From Lentisphaerota bacterium (GTDB lineage: Bacteria > Verrucomicrobiota > Lentisphaeria > Victivallales > Victivallaceae), in contig SUVX01000034.1 of the NCBI GenBank assembly GCA_015061725.1, forward strand, positions 1 to 37,380: DNA of 37,380 nt, read 5' to 3'. Below the pieces are notes generated by a model. That model made no database searches. It was not told where the DNA came from and saw nothing but the letters and a program-made list of their open reading frames with translations. Positions 1 through 7,060 of this stretch are shown piece by piece. A program made the position numbers and the translations under genes. How positions within the stretch are numbered: position 1 is the stretch's first letter; every line of letters starts with the position of its first letter.

Positions 1-211
1 CCGATCAGCAAATCTCAGCGGTTATTCAGAATTCGGGTGCAGATCTATCGCAGGGTAGTGCAAGGCAACTTGATGGCAACGGTGGTATGCGTGTCTGCGT
101 GGGCGTAACGCTTGCATGAGATTTGTGAGAATTGTGAGATTTATGAGAGGGGTATGGGGGGCGTCATGTTATACCCCGAGGGTTTGCAGTGCCGCAGATT
201 GGAATGGCTCG
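1..211. repeat. Mosaic repeat unit A with 9-bp tandem repeats
   Basis: This gene-free stretch is a copy of a repeat found several more times at 2147-2772. Shared landmarks are GGCAACTTGATGGCAACGG, GCGTGTCTGCGTGGGCGT, TATACCCCGAGGG and a tail ending GGAATGGCTCGG. In the middle (117-152) lie four 9-bp units beginning TGAGA. They are framed by TAACGC (106-111) and GCGTCA (161-166), which is the inverted frame TGACGC...GCGTCA with one change. The unit ends just before the promoter of the membrane-protein gene at 286. An open frame runs through it, but the coding start is downstream. Confidence 0.8.
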
Positions 212-229
212 GAAAAAGTAATTTTTTAC

Positions 230-258
230 TTGCAACTGTTTACATTCTGCGTTATATT
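230..258 (+). promoter_or_regulatory. Predicted sigma70-type promoter for gene at 286
   Basis: TTGCAA (230-235), a 17-bp spacer and TATATT (253-258). The predicted start of transcription is about 20 bp before the ribosome binding site GGGAGGA (274-280). Confidence 0.65.
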
Positions 259-285
259 TATTCAAAATATTCAGGGAGGAGCAAA

Positions 286-2085
286 ATGAACTTCAACAAA
301 TTAAAAAACATTCCGGGCAGCGGCGCTTTTGACGGCGTGTGCTGGATCGCTTTTGCTATTGCACTGGCTCCGTTGACGGTCTATTATGCCTGTTCTTTCT
401 TGAAAGTAGAAGTTCCGGAAACAGAAGATTGGATAGATGTGCTTACCGCCGGACTTTTTGTGCCTGTTGCGATATTGCTTTGTGGTATCAGTCGGCTTGC
501 CTGCACGTTGAAAGAGATTTTAAGTTGGAAATACAACTCCCGGATTCTCCCCTACCTTGCATGGTCGGGAGCGGTGGTGTTTCCCGTTGCAGGGCTTTTT
601 CTGCTGCCGGTGTTTATTGCGCGGAAAAAATATTTTTCTGCAGCGGCGGCACTGATAAGCGCGCTTTGCGGTGTTTTTTATTTTTTAACACCGGAATTTC
701 TTGCCGGTCTTTTCAAAGGTGTTTCTTTAAGTGTTTTCCGCGGGATTTATTTTGAACTTGCCGGAATATGCTGCCTGGTCCTGCTGGCAGGCGTTTCCGG
801 TGCGGCATTAAAAGAAAAACGTTCCGGCAAATTCTTTTTTCCGCTGCTCGGAATTGCGCTTATTCTTTCCGGATTTCTTATTTATAATGTCAAGTTGGAA
901 TATGATGCCGGAAGATACAATGCTGAATTATCTTCAATCAGCGGTATTCCGATTGAAGAAGCAACGTTCAAAAAAATGAATTCTGCCGGTTTTCCTGAAT
1001 GGGAAGAACCCGTTGCCTCAATGATCCGCAATTCCCCGCTTCTGTTCAGTGAACTTGGGCGTGTCGCTAATGTTGATGAGGGCAAAAAAATGCTCAGGGC
1101 ATTTGAGAAAAAATATTCTGAGTACCTCAAGGCTCTTGATAAGTTTTTGCAGATGAAACCGTCATTTGTCCGTAATAAGTGGCTTGATGGTAATGTTACG
1201 GGAATGGCAATGGGGGAAGCTGTCGGTATTTTGGTCGCCCATCAATATTTTACCGCAAAAATGCAGATTTATCCAACTGATAAAAAGTTGGTTCAAACTG
1301 CCAATGAAAAGCTGTTGCTTCTCGAACAGTGGCTCGTCAATTCCACGTTTTCACAGTGTAAACAGTCTCTTGCGTTGAGTATGCGGGCGAACAGGTTGTC
1401 CTCCATTGAAAAGTTGTTTGCTCATCCCGAATGGACAAAGGAAGAATTGCAGCAGCTTATCGGCAATGATTTTCATGGAGATAAAGCAATACGGCAAAGT
1501 GCATTGGCAGAAGTTGTAATGCTGCGTGAGTTATTCCGCAAAGCAGTGACCGGTTCTGTTGATGACTTTTTGTCTTCCCGCGCGGCATCACGCGTGTCGG
1601 AAAAGAAGGCTGTTGATTACCTGAAGAGCCGTTTTTATCTTTACACATATACTTATTTTCATTATTTCTTTTGTGAAAATATCCGGTACACATGTCTTTT
1701 TTATAATATGCCGGATCTTGAAAAAATTTCTCCGGTTGAAGCTGTTATCGAAAATTGCCGGGAGAAGGTCTTTCCCCGGAATTATGCAAATTATATCGGA
1801 AGAGAGTTTATCAGGTTGAACGAATCTACATTGCTTTTGTATTATCAACTTGCTGATTTCAGACGTTTGCTGCTCCTGGGAACTGATATCCGCGATTATT
1901 GGCTGAAACACGGCAAGTTGCCGGAAGATCCCGTTTTATTCAAATCACATTGCAGCGGTCATCCCATCATGTACGAAAATCGGAAAAACTCTTTCAAGTT
2001 ATCCGTTCCCGAATTGAATAGAAAAACGAAGGTTCGCTATTTTACAACCATTGATCTGCCTTTGAAAACAAGGAAAACAAAATGA
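286..2085 (+). CDS. Uncharacterised polytopic membrane protein with pilin-like tail
   Basis: I do not recognise the family. The start is ATG 286, preceded by GGGAGGA; the frame is open further upstream, but only through the repeat. The product is 599 residues. The first ~205 residues hold about six hydrophobic stretches (residues ~17-37, 50-70, 87-108, 113-133, 150-172 and 183-203). A long, mostly helical soluble domain follows. The C-terminal segment YWLKHGKLPEDP resembles the R/W-LKHGKLP-DL segment seen near the end of some pseudopilin-like or membrane proteins in Lentisphaerota and Planctomycetes (inference). A broken second copy follows directly: its ATG (2082) overlaps this stop in the pattern ATGA. 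Its own promoter suggests it is expressed. Function unknown. Confidence 0.75.
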   Translation: MNFNKLKNIPGSGAFDGVCWIAFAIALAPLTVYYACSFLKVEVPETEDWIDVLTAGLFVPVAILLCGISRLACTLKEILSWKYNSRILPYLAWSGAVVFPVAGLFLLPVFIARKKYFSAAAALISALCGVFYFLTPEFLAGLFKGVSLSVFRGIYFELAGICCLVLLAGVSGAALKEKRSGKFFFPLLGIALILSGFLIYNVKLEYDAGRYNAELSSISGIPIEEATFKKMNSAGFPEWEEPVASMIRNSPLLFSELGRVANVDEGKKMLRAFEKKYSEYLKALDKFLQMKPSFVRNKWLDGNVTGMAMGEAVGILVAHQYFTAKMQIYPTDKKLVQTANEKLLLLEQWLVNSTFSQCKQSLALSMRANRLSSIEKLFAHPEWTKEELQQLIGNDFHGDKAIRQSALAEVVMLRELFRKAVTGSVDDFLSSRAASRVSEKKAVDYLKSRFYLYTYTYFHYFFCENIRYTCLFYNMPDLEKISPVEAVIENCREKVFPRNYANYIGREFIRLNESTLLLYYQLADFRRLLLLGTDIRDYWLKHGKLPEDPVLFKSHCSGHPIMYENRKNSFKLSVPELNRKTKVRYFTTIDLPLKTRKTK

Positions 2086-2146
2086 ACTTCAACAAATTAA
2101 AAAACATTCCGGGCAGCGGCGCTTTTGACGGCGTGTGCTGGATTGC

Positions 2147-2772
2147 TTGATGGCTGCGGGGGTGTGCGTGTCGCGGTGGCGTGACGCTTGTGTCTGACTT
2201 GTCTGATAAAAAGGGGCGTCACGGTATACCCCGAGGGCTTGCGGTGCCGCTGTGTGGTTAGGCTTGGGCGAAAAGTTGCCGTTGGGTAGTGCCGGGCAAC
2301 TTGATGGCAACGGCGGTATGCGGAAGAGCGTGGGCGTGACGCTTGCATAAGACTTATAAGACTTATAGGTCTTATAAAATGATGATGGGGGCGTCATGTT
2401 ATACCCCGAGGGTTTGCAGTGCCACAGATTGGAATGGCTCGGGCGAAGAGTTGCCACTGGGTAATGCAACGGGCAAGATTTACCGTTGGGGTATGCAAGG
2501 CAACTTGATGGCAACGGCGGTATGCGTGTGGCGTGATTATTGCTCATCGGCGCCCCAACCGAAACTCTCATAATTCTCATAATTCTCATAATTCTCATAA
2601 TTCTCATAAGCGCCGCCCGCAGGGTACAGCAAACCTCAGCGGTTATTCAGAATTTGTGCGCAGATTTACCGCAGAGGTATGCAAGGCAACTTGATGGCTG
2701 CGGTGGTATGCGTGTCTGCGTGGGCGTGACGCTTGCATAAGACTTATGAGTCTTATAAAATGATGATGGGGG
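2147..2772. repeat. Repeat mosaic (units B-E) replacing the centre of a gene
   Basis: Head-to-tail, partly truncated copies of the repeat seen at 1-211. The constant blocks are CTTGATGGC, GCGTGGGCGTGACGCTTG and GCGTCATGTTATACCCCGAG. Each copy carries its own 9-bp tandem repeat: two TGTCTGA-type units at 2191-2208, AAGACTTAT-type units at 2349-2375 and 2739-2756, and AATTCTCAT four times at 2572-2607. The frames are TGACGC/GCGTCA (2182-2187 with 2216-2221; 2337-2342 with 2391-2396) or CGGCGC/GCGCCG (2548-2553 with 2610-2615). Long open frames cross it on the minus strand, but they are low-complexity by-products of the repeat. No gene seen. Confidence 0.8.
2566..2607. repeat. 9-bp microsatellite, AATTCTCAT x4
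   Basis: Four perfect copies of AATTCTCAT (2572-2607), preceded by a partial unit. The array is flanked by the inverted pair CGGCGC (2548-2553) and GCGCCG (2610-2615). It is the cleanest tandem array in the window and a likely site of copy-number change. Confidence 0.9.
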
Positions 2773-3040
2773 GCTGCTCCTGGGAACTGATATCCGCGAT
2801 TATTGGCTGAAACACGGCAAGTTGCCGGAAGATCCCACTGTTTTTCCCACCTGGTTCAAATCGCGGTACAGCGATTCGTTTCCGAAATACAGAGAGAGAG
2901 AAAACGATTTCAGATTGAGAATATATTCCTGTGGCAGTGAGAACGATTGGTTGACTTTACCTTCGGACCCGTTCTCAGGATTGCTGCAGAAGCAGAAAAG
3001 TTTCTCTTTTCCCCTGTGAATCTCAATATTCCCGGGGTTC

Positions 3041-4042
3041 TTACGCCTGATTTGAAATACGCAAAACGTATTTTTCAGAAGCGGCAAGATCGTCTCTGAG
3101 AGTGAATGTTTCTCTGACAACCGGAGCAAGTTCCTCTCTGATTTCATCAAGAAAAAGCAGATATTTATCAAGGGAGATGTTGATGCGGTTGCCGGAATAG
3201 ACTTTGCAGTCGGGCGAAATGCCGTTGTCAAGCATGATATCCAGCTTGTGAGAAAGACGTTTTGCCTTGTGCAGTTCCTGCCAGGGTATGTGAAATTTCA
3301 ACAGCGGAAAGACGGCGCGCGAAAAAGCTTTTTCTTCTTCAGTTCTGTCAAGGCAATTAAACCACAGGCATTTAAGATGAGTCGGCTTTACTTTTGCAAA
3401 GTGTTTTGACGGATCTCCGAAGAGAGGCAGAAGAGCATATTCTTCCTGATTGAGCAGATAAAAACTGATATTTTTGGGTTTTTCTCCGGGGTTGGACAAA
3501 AAGTCCAGCATAAAACGCAGTTTTGCGATATCCTTTTGCCGGAGACACTCCATGAAATCCGGCTGAAGACGGACGACGAGTTGATCAACAGGGACCCACG
3601 GAATATGGTTTTTTTCCTGCCATTCCCGTTGTTTACCGTAGTAATTCCAGTGGTTGCAGCAAGAGATTTTGGGTTCGTCATTCAACAGAAAATCGCAGAG
3701 ATTATCATAACGTTCAAAATTTGCCGCATTTTTATCCTGTGAAAAGAGATAAATCAGAGATTGAACCAGCATGATCCTGAAAAGACTGAGCTGGTCTTTT
3801 TTGTGGTGTCTGCTGCTTAAAAAGGCAGAGTTCAACATTTGTTCCCACGAGTGAACGGGGTCCTGTTCTTTTCCGGCATGACGCATCTGACTGAAAATGC
3901 CCTGTTGAAAATACATATAATCCCGGTCGGTGTAGTTGCTGAAGAAGGTATCCTCAATAACGAATCCGCCTTTGGCAAGAAGTGTTTTCAAGCCCGAAAT
4001 AACATGGGCGTGTTCAGGTGTCCAGGCGTGTTTGAGTTCCAT
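3041..4042 (-). CDS. Uncharacterised protein, paralogue of the gene at 4048
   Basis: 333 residues, family not recognised. It starts MELKHAWTPE, and the neighbouring upstream gene starts MALKHEWTPQ. The two also share a C-terminal block, here LDIMLDNGISPD followed by SLDKYLLFLDEIRE; the neighbour has IDIFLQNGFFPD and SLRQYLYFLDEIKE. The block with NG-x-x-PD looks faintly like an ankyrin repeat end (weak inference). No signal peptide or membrane segment, so it is probably cytoplasmic. The ribosome binding site AAAAGGA lies inside the last codons of the upstream gene. The gap is only 5 bp, so the two genes are very likely co-translated. Confidence 0.7.
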   Translation of the reverse strand: MELKHAWTPEHAHVISGLKTLLAKGGFVIEDTFFSNYTDRDYMYFQQGIFSQMRHAGKEQDPVHSWEQMLNSAFLSSRHHKKDQLSLFRIMLVQSLIYLFSQDKNAANFERYDNLCDFLLNDEPKISCCNHWNYYGKQREWQEKNHIPWVPVDQLVVRLQPDFMECLRQKDIAKLRFMLDFLSNPGEKPKNISFYLLNQEEYALLPLFGDPSKHFAKVKPTHLKCLWFNCLDRTEEEKAFSRAVFPLLKFHIPWQELHKAKRLSHKLDIMLDNGISPDCKVYSGNRINISLDKYLLFLDEIREELAPVVRETFTLRDDLAASEKYVLRISNQA

Positions 4043-4047
4043 AATAA

Positions 4048-4941
4048 TTATCCTTTTCTTTCAAATTCAATCAGTTTTTCAACGGCGGGGAGCGTGCTTT
4101 TGATTTTTTTCAAATCGCTGTTATTCAAAGATTCAATGACTTCCTTTATTTCATCCAGAAAATAAAGGTACTGCCGCAGAGAAACTTTAACGGAACTGCG
4201 GTCAAGAATCAGGGAATCAGGAAAAAATCCGTTCTGCAGAAAAATATCTATTTTTCCGCTGAGTGTTCCCTGCTGATTGACGGTGTAAAGCAGTTCGGAT
4301 TTATCTTCAATCAGAGAAAAAGCGTAATGCAGAAACTCCCGGTCCTGCTGAGAGTGCGGCGTCATTTTTACCCAATGTTCTTTAAGGTACTGTTGCGGAA
4401 TTTTGCCAAGCTGCTCCTTGACACCCTCTAACGTCATGAGCATATCGTAACGGCGTTCATTGAGCAGAAATATGGCAAGACTTTCGCAGGTGCTTTCACG
4501 GTCAACTGCCACATCAAGAAGAAAGATAAGTTTCGGCAGATCTCCTTCCTTGGCCGGACGGATGAATTCAAAGGGCAGATCACTGCAGGGGATGTATTTC
4601 AAGTTCTGTCCGTGGTAATCCTGTTCAAGGAGCAGTTTGCCCACCTGATCATATACGGTGCCTTCAAGAACATACTTTTTGCCTGAAAAAACCGTTGCCG
4701 CCGCCTGAGTGAGCAGAAGTTCAAGGTTTTTATGTGTTGATTTTGTCTGATTCCGACAGATTTTCTCCCAGGTCAGGGGCAGGTCAGGCTCAAGGGAAAG
4801 GTGTTCCATCATAAGCATCATTCCCTTTTGAATGGCTGTGTTGTAGAACCATTCTGTATATATTTTATCCAGAAACAGATGCTTTTTCAACGCGTTGATG
4901 ATGTATTCCTCTTGCGGAGTCCATTCGTGCTTGAGTGCCAT
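4048..4941 (-). CDS. Uncharacterised protein, first gene of a paralogous pair
   Basis: 297 residues from ATG 4941. This start is preferred over upstream in-frame codons because AAAGGA sits just before it and because MALKHEWTPQ aligns with the start of the paralogue at 4042 (MELKHAWTPE). Family not recognised. It is a soluble, helix-rich protein with no signal peptide. The shared C-terminal motif is LQNGFFPD followed by YLYFLDEIKEV. The pair forms a two-gene minus-strand operon lying between the damaged membrane-protein locus and a divergent redox operon. Divergent duplicated genes of unknown role next to repeat-rich DNA suggest accessory function, but nothing seen shows what they do. Confidence 0.7.
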   Translation of the reverse strand: MALKHEWTPQEEYIINALKKHLFLDKIYTEWFYNTAIQKGMMLMMEHLSLEPDLPLTWEKICRNQTKSTHKNLELLLTQAAATVFSGKKYVLEGTVYDQVGKLLLEQDYHGQNLKYIPCSDLPFEFIRPAKEGDLPKLIFLLDVAVDRESTCESLAIFLLNERRYDMLMTLEGVKEQLGKIPQQYLKEHWVKMTPHSQQDREFLHYAFSLIEDKSELLYTVNQQGTLSGKIDIFLQNGFFPDSLILDRSSVKVSLRQYLYFLDEIKEVIESLNNSDLKKIKSTLPAVEKLIEFERKG

Positions 4942-4966
4942 GATAATTCCTTTCTGTTTGAAACCC

Positions 4967-4995
4967 AATATAGACACCCATCCCGGACATTTGAT
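4967..4995 (-). promoter_or_regulatory. Weak candidate promoter for the minus-strand pair
   Basis: On the minus strand a TATATT box (4967-4972) lies 26 bp before ATG 4941. The hexamer 17 bp further upstream is ATCAAA, four of six matches to the TTGAAA used elsewhere in this window. Confidence 0.35.
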
Positions 4996-5078
4996 GTCAG
5001 GGGTGCGGATTTTCAGAAAAAATTTCTCTTCTGCACCTGATTTTGCCTGCGTAAATATGAGTATCGGGAAAATCAGGC

Positions 5079-5107
5079 TTGAAAAAAGGAGAATTTGTGA
5101 TTATATT
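5079..5107 (+). promoter_or_regulatory. Predicted sigma70-type promoter for redox operon
   Basis: TTGAAA (5079-5084), 17-bp spacer, TATATT (5102-5107), about 40 bp ahead of the reductase-like gene. The motif is identical to those at 5737 and 13930. Confidence 0.7.
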
Positions 5108-5146
5108 GCAACAGGAACAGTTCATTTTTTTGACAGGAGGAAGCTT

Positions 5147-5362
5147 ATGACTGAAAATTTACCTGAAAACGTCCGTTACAATTCTGATACGGCGTATGTT
5201 GAAAAGATATTGCAGGCTCTGGAAAAAAAAGGCGGCTACTGCCCCTGCCGTTTGCAGAAAACGCCCGAAAATATCTGTATCTGTGAAGAATTCAAACAGC
5301 AGATAGCCGACCCCGAATTTGAAGGCTTCTGCCATTGTAAACTCTATTATAAGGAAAAATAA
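5147..5362 (+). CDS. Ferredoxin:thioredoxin reductase catalytic-chain-like mini protein
   Basis: 71 residues from ATG 5147, set by AGGAGG (5135-5140). It carries three cysteine pairs in the order CPC (32-34), CIC (44-46) and CHC (62-64). This is the layout of the ferredoxin:thioredoxin reductase beta chain (FeThRed_B family), where four cysteines hold a 4Fe-4S cluster and two form the redox disulfide. The spacings are tighter than in the plant-type enzyme (CPC-x9-CIC instead of about x16), and the chain is short. Thioredoxin starts 2 bp after its stop, so thioredoxin is the obvious electron acceptor. The donor, probably a ferredoxin, is not in the window. An FTR-like assignment is well supported; activity is inferred. 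Confidence 0.8.
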   Translation: MTENLPENVRYNSDTAYVEKILQALEKKGGYCPCRLQKTPENICICEEFKQQIADPEFEGFCHCKLYYKEK

Positions 5363-5364
5363 AG

Positions 5365-5676
5365 ATGGAAGTACTGCATCTGAATCAGGAATCTTTTGAC
5401 AAATTGACAACGCAGAGCGAAAAGCCCGTTCTGATTGACTTCTGGGCGACCTGGTGCGGTCCCTGTCAGAAACTCGGTCCGGAACTGGAGGCTCTTGCCG
5501 CTGAGTGCGATGATATCATCATCGGCAAAGTTGATGTGGACAGTTATCCGCAGATTGCGGTTGCGCTCGGTGTCAATGTCATTCCCGCATTGTTCTTTTA
5601 CCGCAACGGCAGGATCGAGAAGAATTTTACGGGTTACATGAAAAAAGATGAGTTGAAAACAAAACTGGGACTCTGA
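5365..5676 (+). CDS. trxA: Thioredoxin
   Basis: 103 residues, the usual thioredoxin length. The active site WCGPC is at residues 30-34, preceded by the conserved DFWAT, and the cis-proline motif NVIPALFFY is present. It reduces disulfides in cytosolic proteins. It starts 2 bp after the ferredoxin:thioredoxin-reductase-like gene, so the two form an operon and probably a redox relay. The ribosome binding site AAGGA overlaps the end of the upstream gene. Nothing is missing from the family signature. The next gene (aldolase) has its own promoter. Confidence 0.95.
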   Translation: MEVLHLNQESFDKLTTQSEKPVLIDFWATWCGPCQKLGPELEALAAECDDIIIGKVDVDSYPQIAVALGVNVIPALFFYRNGRIEKNFTGYMKKDELKTKLGL

Positions 5677-5693
5677 CAGGTCATGCCCGCAAG

Positions 5694-5711
5694 ATAAGAA
5701 AAAAATCTTAT
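5694..5711 (+). terminator. Weak hairpin after trxA
   Basis: ATAAGA, six A, TCTTAT, with a wobble pair outside. There is no strong T-run after it, so it is only a poor Rho-independent terminator candidate. Confidence 0.25.
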
Positions 5712-5736
5712 TTGATAACTTTTGTAATTACCTCAG

Positions 5737-5765
5737 TTGAAAAAAAGAGAAATCCGGGCTATATT
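5737..5765 (+). promoter_or_regulatory. Predicted sigma70-type promoter for aldolase
   Basis: TTGAAA (5737-5742), 17-bp spacer, TATATT (5760-5765), about 45 bp before the aldolase ribosome binding site. Confidence 0.7.
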
Positions 5766-5818
5766 ATTAGAGTTGTTTCCCAATCCACAAAAAATACAGT
5801 GAAAGGATGGATAAAGAA

Positions 5819-6793
5819 ATGGTCAGTTACAAATCTCTCGGTTTGGTCAACTCCGTTGAACTCTTCAAAAAGGCGATGGCCGGAAAGTATGCCATTCCCG
5901 CCTACAACTTCAACAACATGGAACAGCTCCAGGCGATCATTCAGGCCTGCGTTGAAACCGAATCCCCCGTGATTCTTCAGGTTTCCAAAGGCGCCCGTGA
6001 ATACGCCAACCAGACTCTGCTGCGCTACATGGCTCAGGGTGCTGTTGAGTACGCCAAGGAAATTTCCGGCGGCAAAGGTATTCCGATCGTTCTGCACCTG
6101 GATCACGGTCCGGACTTCGAGACCTGCAAAAGCTGTATCGATCTGGGATTCTCTTCTGTCATGATCGACGGATCTCATCTTCCCTATGAAGAAAACATCA
6201 AAGAAACCAAACGTGTCGTTGAATATGCCCATCAACATGGCGTGACCGTTGAAGGTGAACTCGGTGTTCTCGCCGGTGTTGAAGATGATGTCAAGGCTGA
6301 AACCCACACCTACACCCGTCCCGAAGAAGTCGAAGACTTCGTCAAACGTACCGGTGTTGACTCTCTGGCTATCGCCATCGGAACCAGCCATGGTGCTTAC
6401 AAATTCAAGCCGGGCGACAACCCCCGCATCCGTCTGGATATCCTCGCTGAAATCGAAAAGCGCATCCCCGGATTCCCGATCGTTCTGCACGGTTCTTCCA
6501 GCGTTCCGCAGGATCAGGTTGCCATCATCAACGCCAATGGCGGACAGCTCAAAGATGCTATCGGTATCGGCGAAGATCAGCTCCGTGAAGCTGCCAAGTC
6601 TGCTGTTTGCAAAATCAACATTGACTCCGACGGCCGTCTTGCCATGACCGCTGCCATCCGTAAAGTCTTCGTTGAGAAGCCCGCGGAATTCGACCCCCGC
6701 AAATATCTGGGTCCCGCCCGCAGCTCCCTCAAGGAACTCTACAAACGCAAAAACATTGAAGTTCTCGGTTCTGCCGGACACGCCAACGACTAA
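5819..6793 (+). CDS. fba: Class II fructose-bisphosphate aldolase
   Basis: Cleaves fructose 1,6-bisphosphate to dihydroxyacetone phosphate and glyceraldehyde 3-phosphate in glycolysis, and the reverse in gluconeogenesis. Visible class II motifs: AIPAYNFNN near the start, the zinc-binding HLDHGPD, IDGSHLPYEENI, VEGELG, VLHGSSSVP and NIDSDGRL. ATG 5819 (324 residues) is chosen over ATG 5807 because AAAGGA lies only one base before the latter, and because this family begins MVSYK. The base composition is more GC-rich and strongly codon-biased (many GTT, GCC, AAC and CGT codons), as expected for a highly expressed gene. It has its own promoter and a strong terminator, so it is probably a single-gene unit. 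Confidence 0.95.
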   Translation: MVSYKSLGLVNSVELFKKAMAGKYAIPAYNFNNMEQLQAIIQACVETESPVILQVSKGAREYANQTLLRYMAQGAVEYAKEISGGKGIPIVLHLDHGPDFETCKSCIDLGFSSVMIDGSHLPYEENIKETKRVVEYAHQHGVTVEGELGVLAGVEDDVKAETHTYTRPEEVEDFVKRTGVDSLAIAIGTSHGAYKFKPGDNPRIRLDILAEIEKRIPGFPIVLHGSSSVPQDQVAIINANGGQLKDAIGIGEDQLREAAKSAVCKINIDSDGRLAMTAAIRKVFVEKPAEFDPRKYLGPARSSLKELYKRKNIEVLGSAGHAND

Positions 6794-6806
6794 GTTGCGT
6801 AAATTG

Positions 6807-6846
6807 AAAACACCCGTCTTTGCCAAGCAGGGACGGGTTGTTTTTT
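6807..6846 (+). terminator. Rho-independent terminator after fba
   Basis: An inverted repeat ACCCGTC...GACGGGT is followed by TTGTTTTTT. It lies 14 bp past the aldolase stop and directly abuts the foldback element at 6851. Confidence 0.85.
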
Positions 6847-6850
6847 ATAT

Positions 6851-7032
6851 CGCACTGTTCTCGATAAGGGTAGATGGTTCTTGGGGAAGGGGAAAACTTC
6901 TTTTCACGAGAAAAGAGGTTTTCCCCTTCCCCAAACCCCAACCCTTTTCAAGAAAAGCGGCGTATTTGTAAAAAGGAATTATTTTCTTCACGAGTGGATA
7001 TTTTGTTGTCTACCCGAGTCGTGAACAGAGCC
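6851..7032. mobile_element. Foldback MITE-like element, copy 1
   Basis: A 182-bp non-coding element with imperfect 25-bp terminal inverted repeats (6851-6875 and 7008-7032); the right end reads GAACAGAGCC. Its core, 6881-6934, is a near-perfect 54-bp hairpin: 25-bp arms starting TTGGGGAAGGGG with loop ACGA. The flanks TTTTATAT (6843-6850) and TTTTATTT (7033-7040) match at 7 of 8 bases, consistent with an aged 8-bp target duplication. It sits between the fba terminator and the glycosidase-like gene, so any promoter for that gene must lie in or next to the element. Confidence 0.8.
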
Positions 7033-7060
7033 TTTTATTTCAACATTCGGAGATTTTTCC

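Larger units (their letters stand above)
2082..3019 (+). pseudogene. Broken tandem copy of the membrane-protein gene at 286
   Basis: Bases 2082-2147 repeat the first 22 codons of the upstream gene with one base change (ATC to ATT), then meet TGA at 2148-2150. Bases 2773-2836 repeat 1869-1932 without a mismatch, encoding LLLGTDIRDYWLKHGKLPEDP in two parts. This frame continues with a diverged tail to a stop at 3017-3019; the tail includes IYSCGSENDW and LPSDPFSG, which resemble the ends of pseudopilin-like proteins. The ~540 internal codons are gone and about 625 bp of repeat mosaic occupy the gap. The upstream ATG overlaps the stop of the intact gene, so the two were probably a translationally coupled tandem pair before the damage. 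Confidence 0.8.

Noticed and set aside
2089..2607. Minus-strand open frame starting with repeated Met-Arg-Ile
   Set aside because: It is the translation of the 9-bp array and repeat mosaic. There is no ribosome binding site, and homologous frames would be generated by every repeat copy.
2343..2766. CRISPR array
   Set aside because: The repeats are 9 bp and directly adjacent without unique spacers, and no cas gene is present.
5759..6826. Long minus-strand open frame opposite the aldolase
   Set aside because: It mirrors fba, a confidently identified gene with strong codon bias. Such shadows are common opposite biased genes.
6881..6934. Rho-independent terminator
   Set aside because: The stem is far longer than usual and not followed by a T-run. 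The same core recurs in a mobile element with target duplication; the fba terminator is the separate hairpin at 6807.
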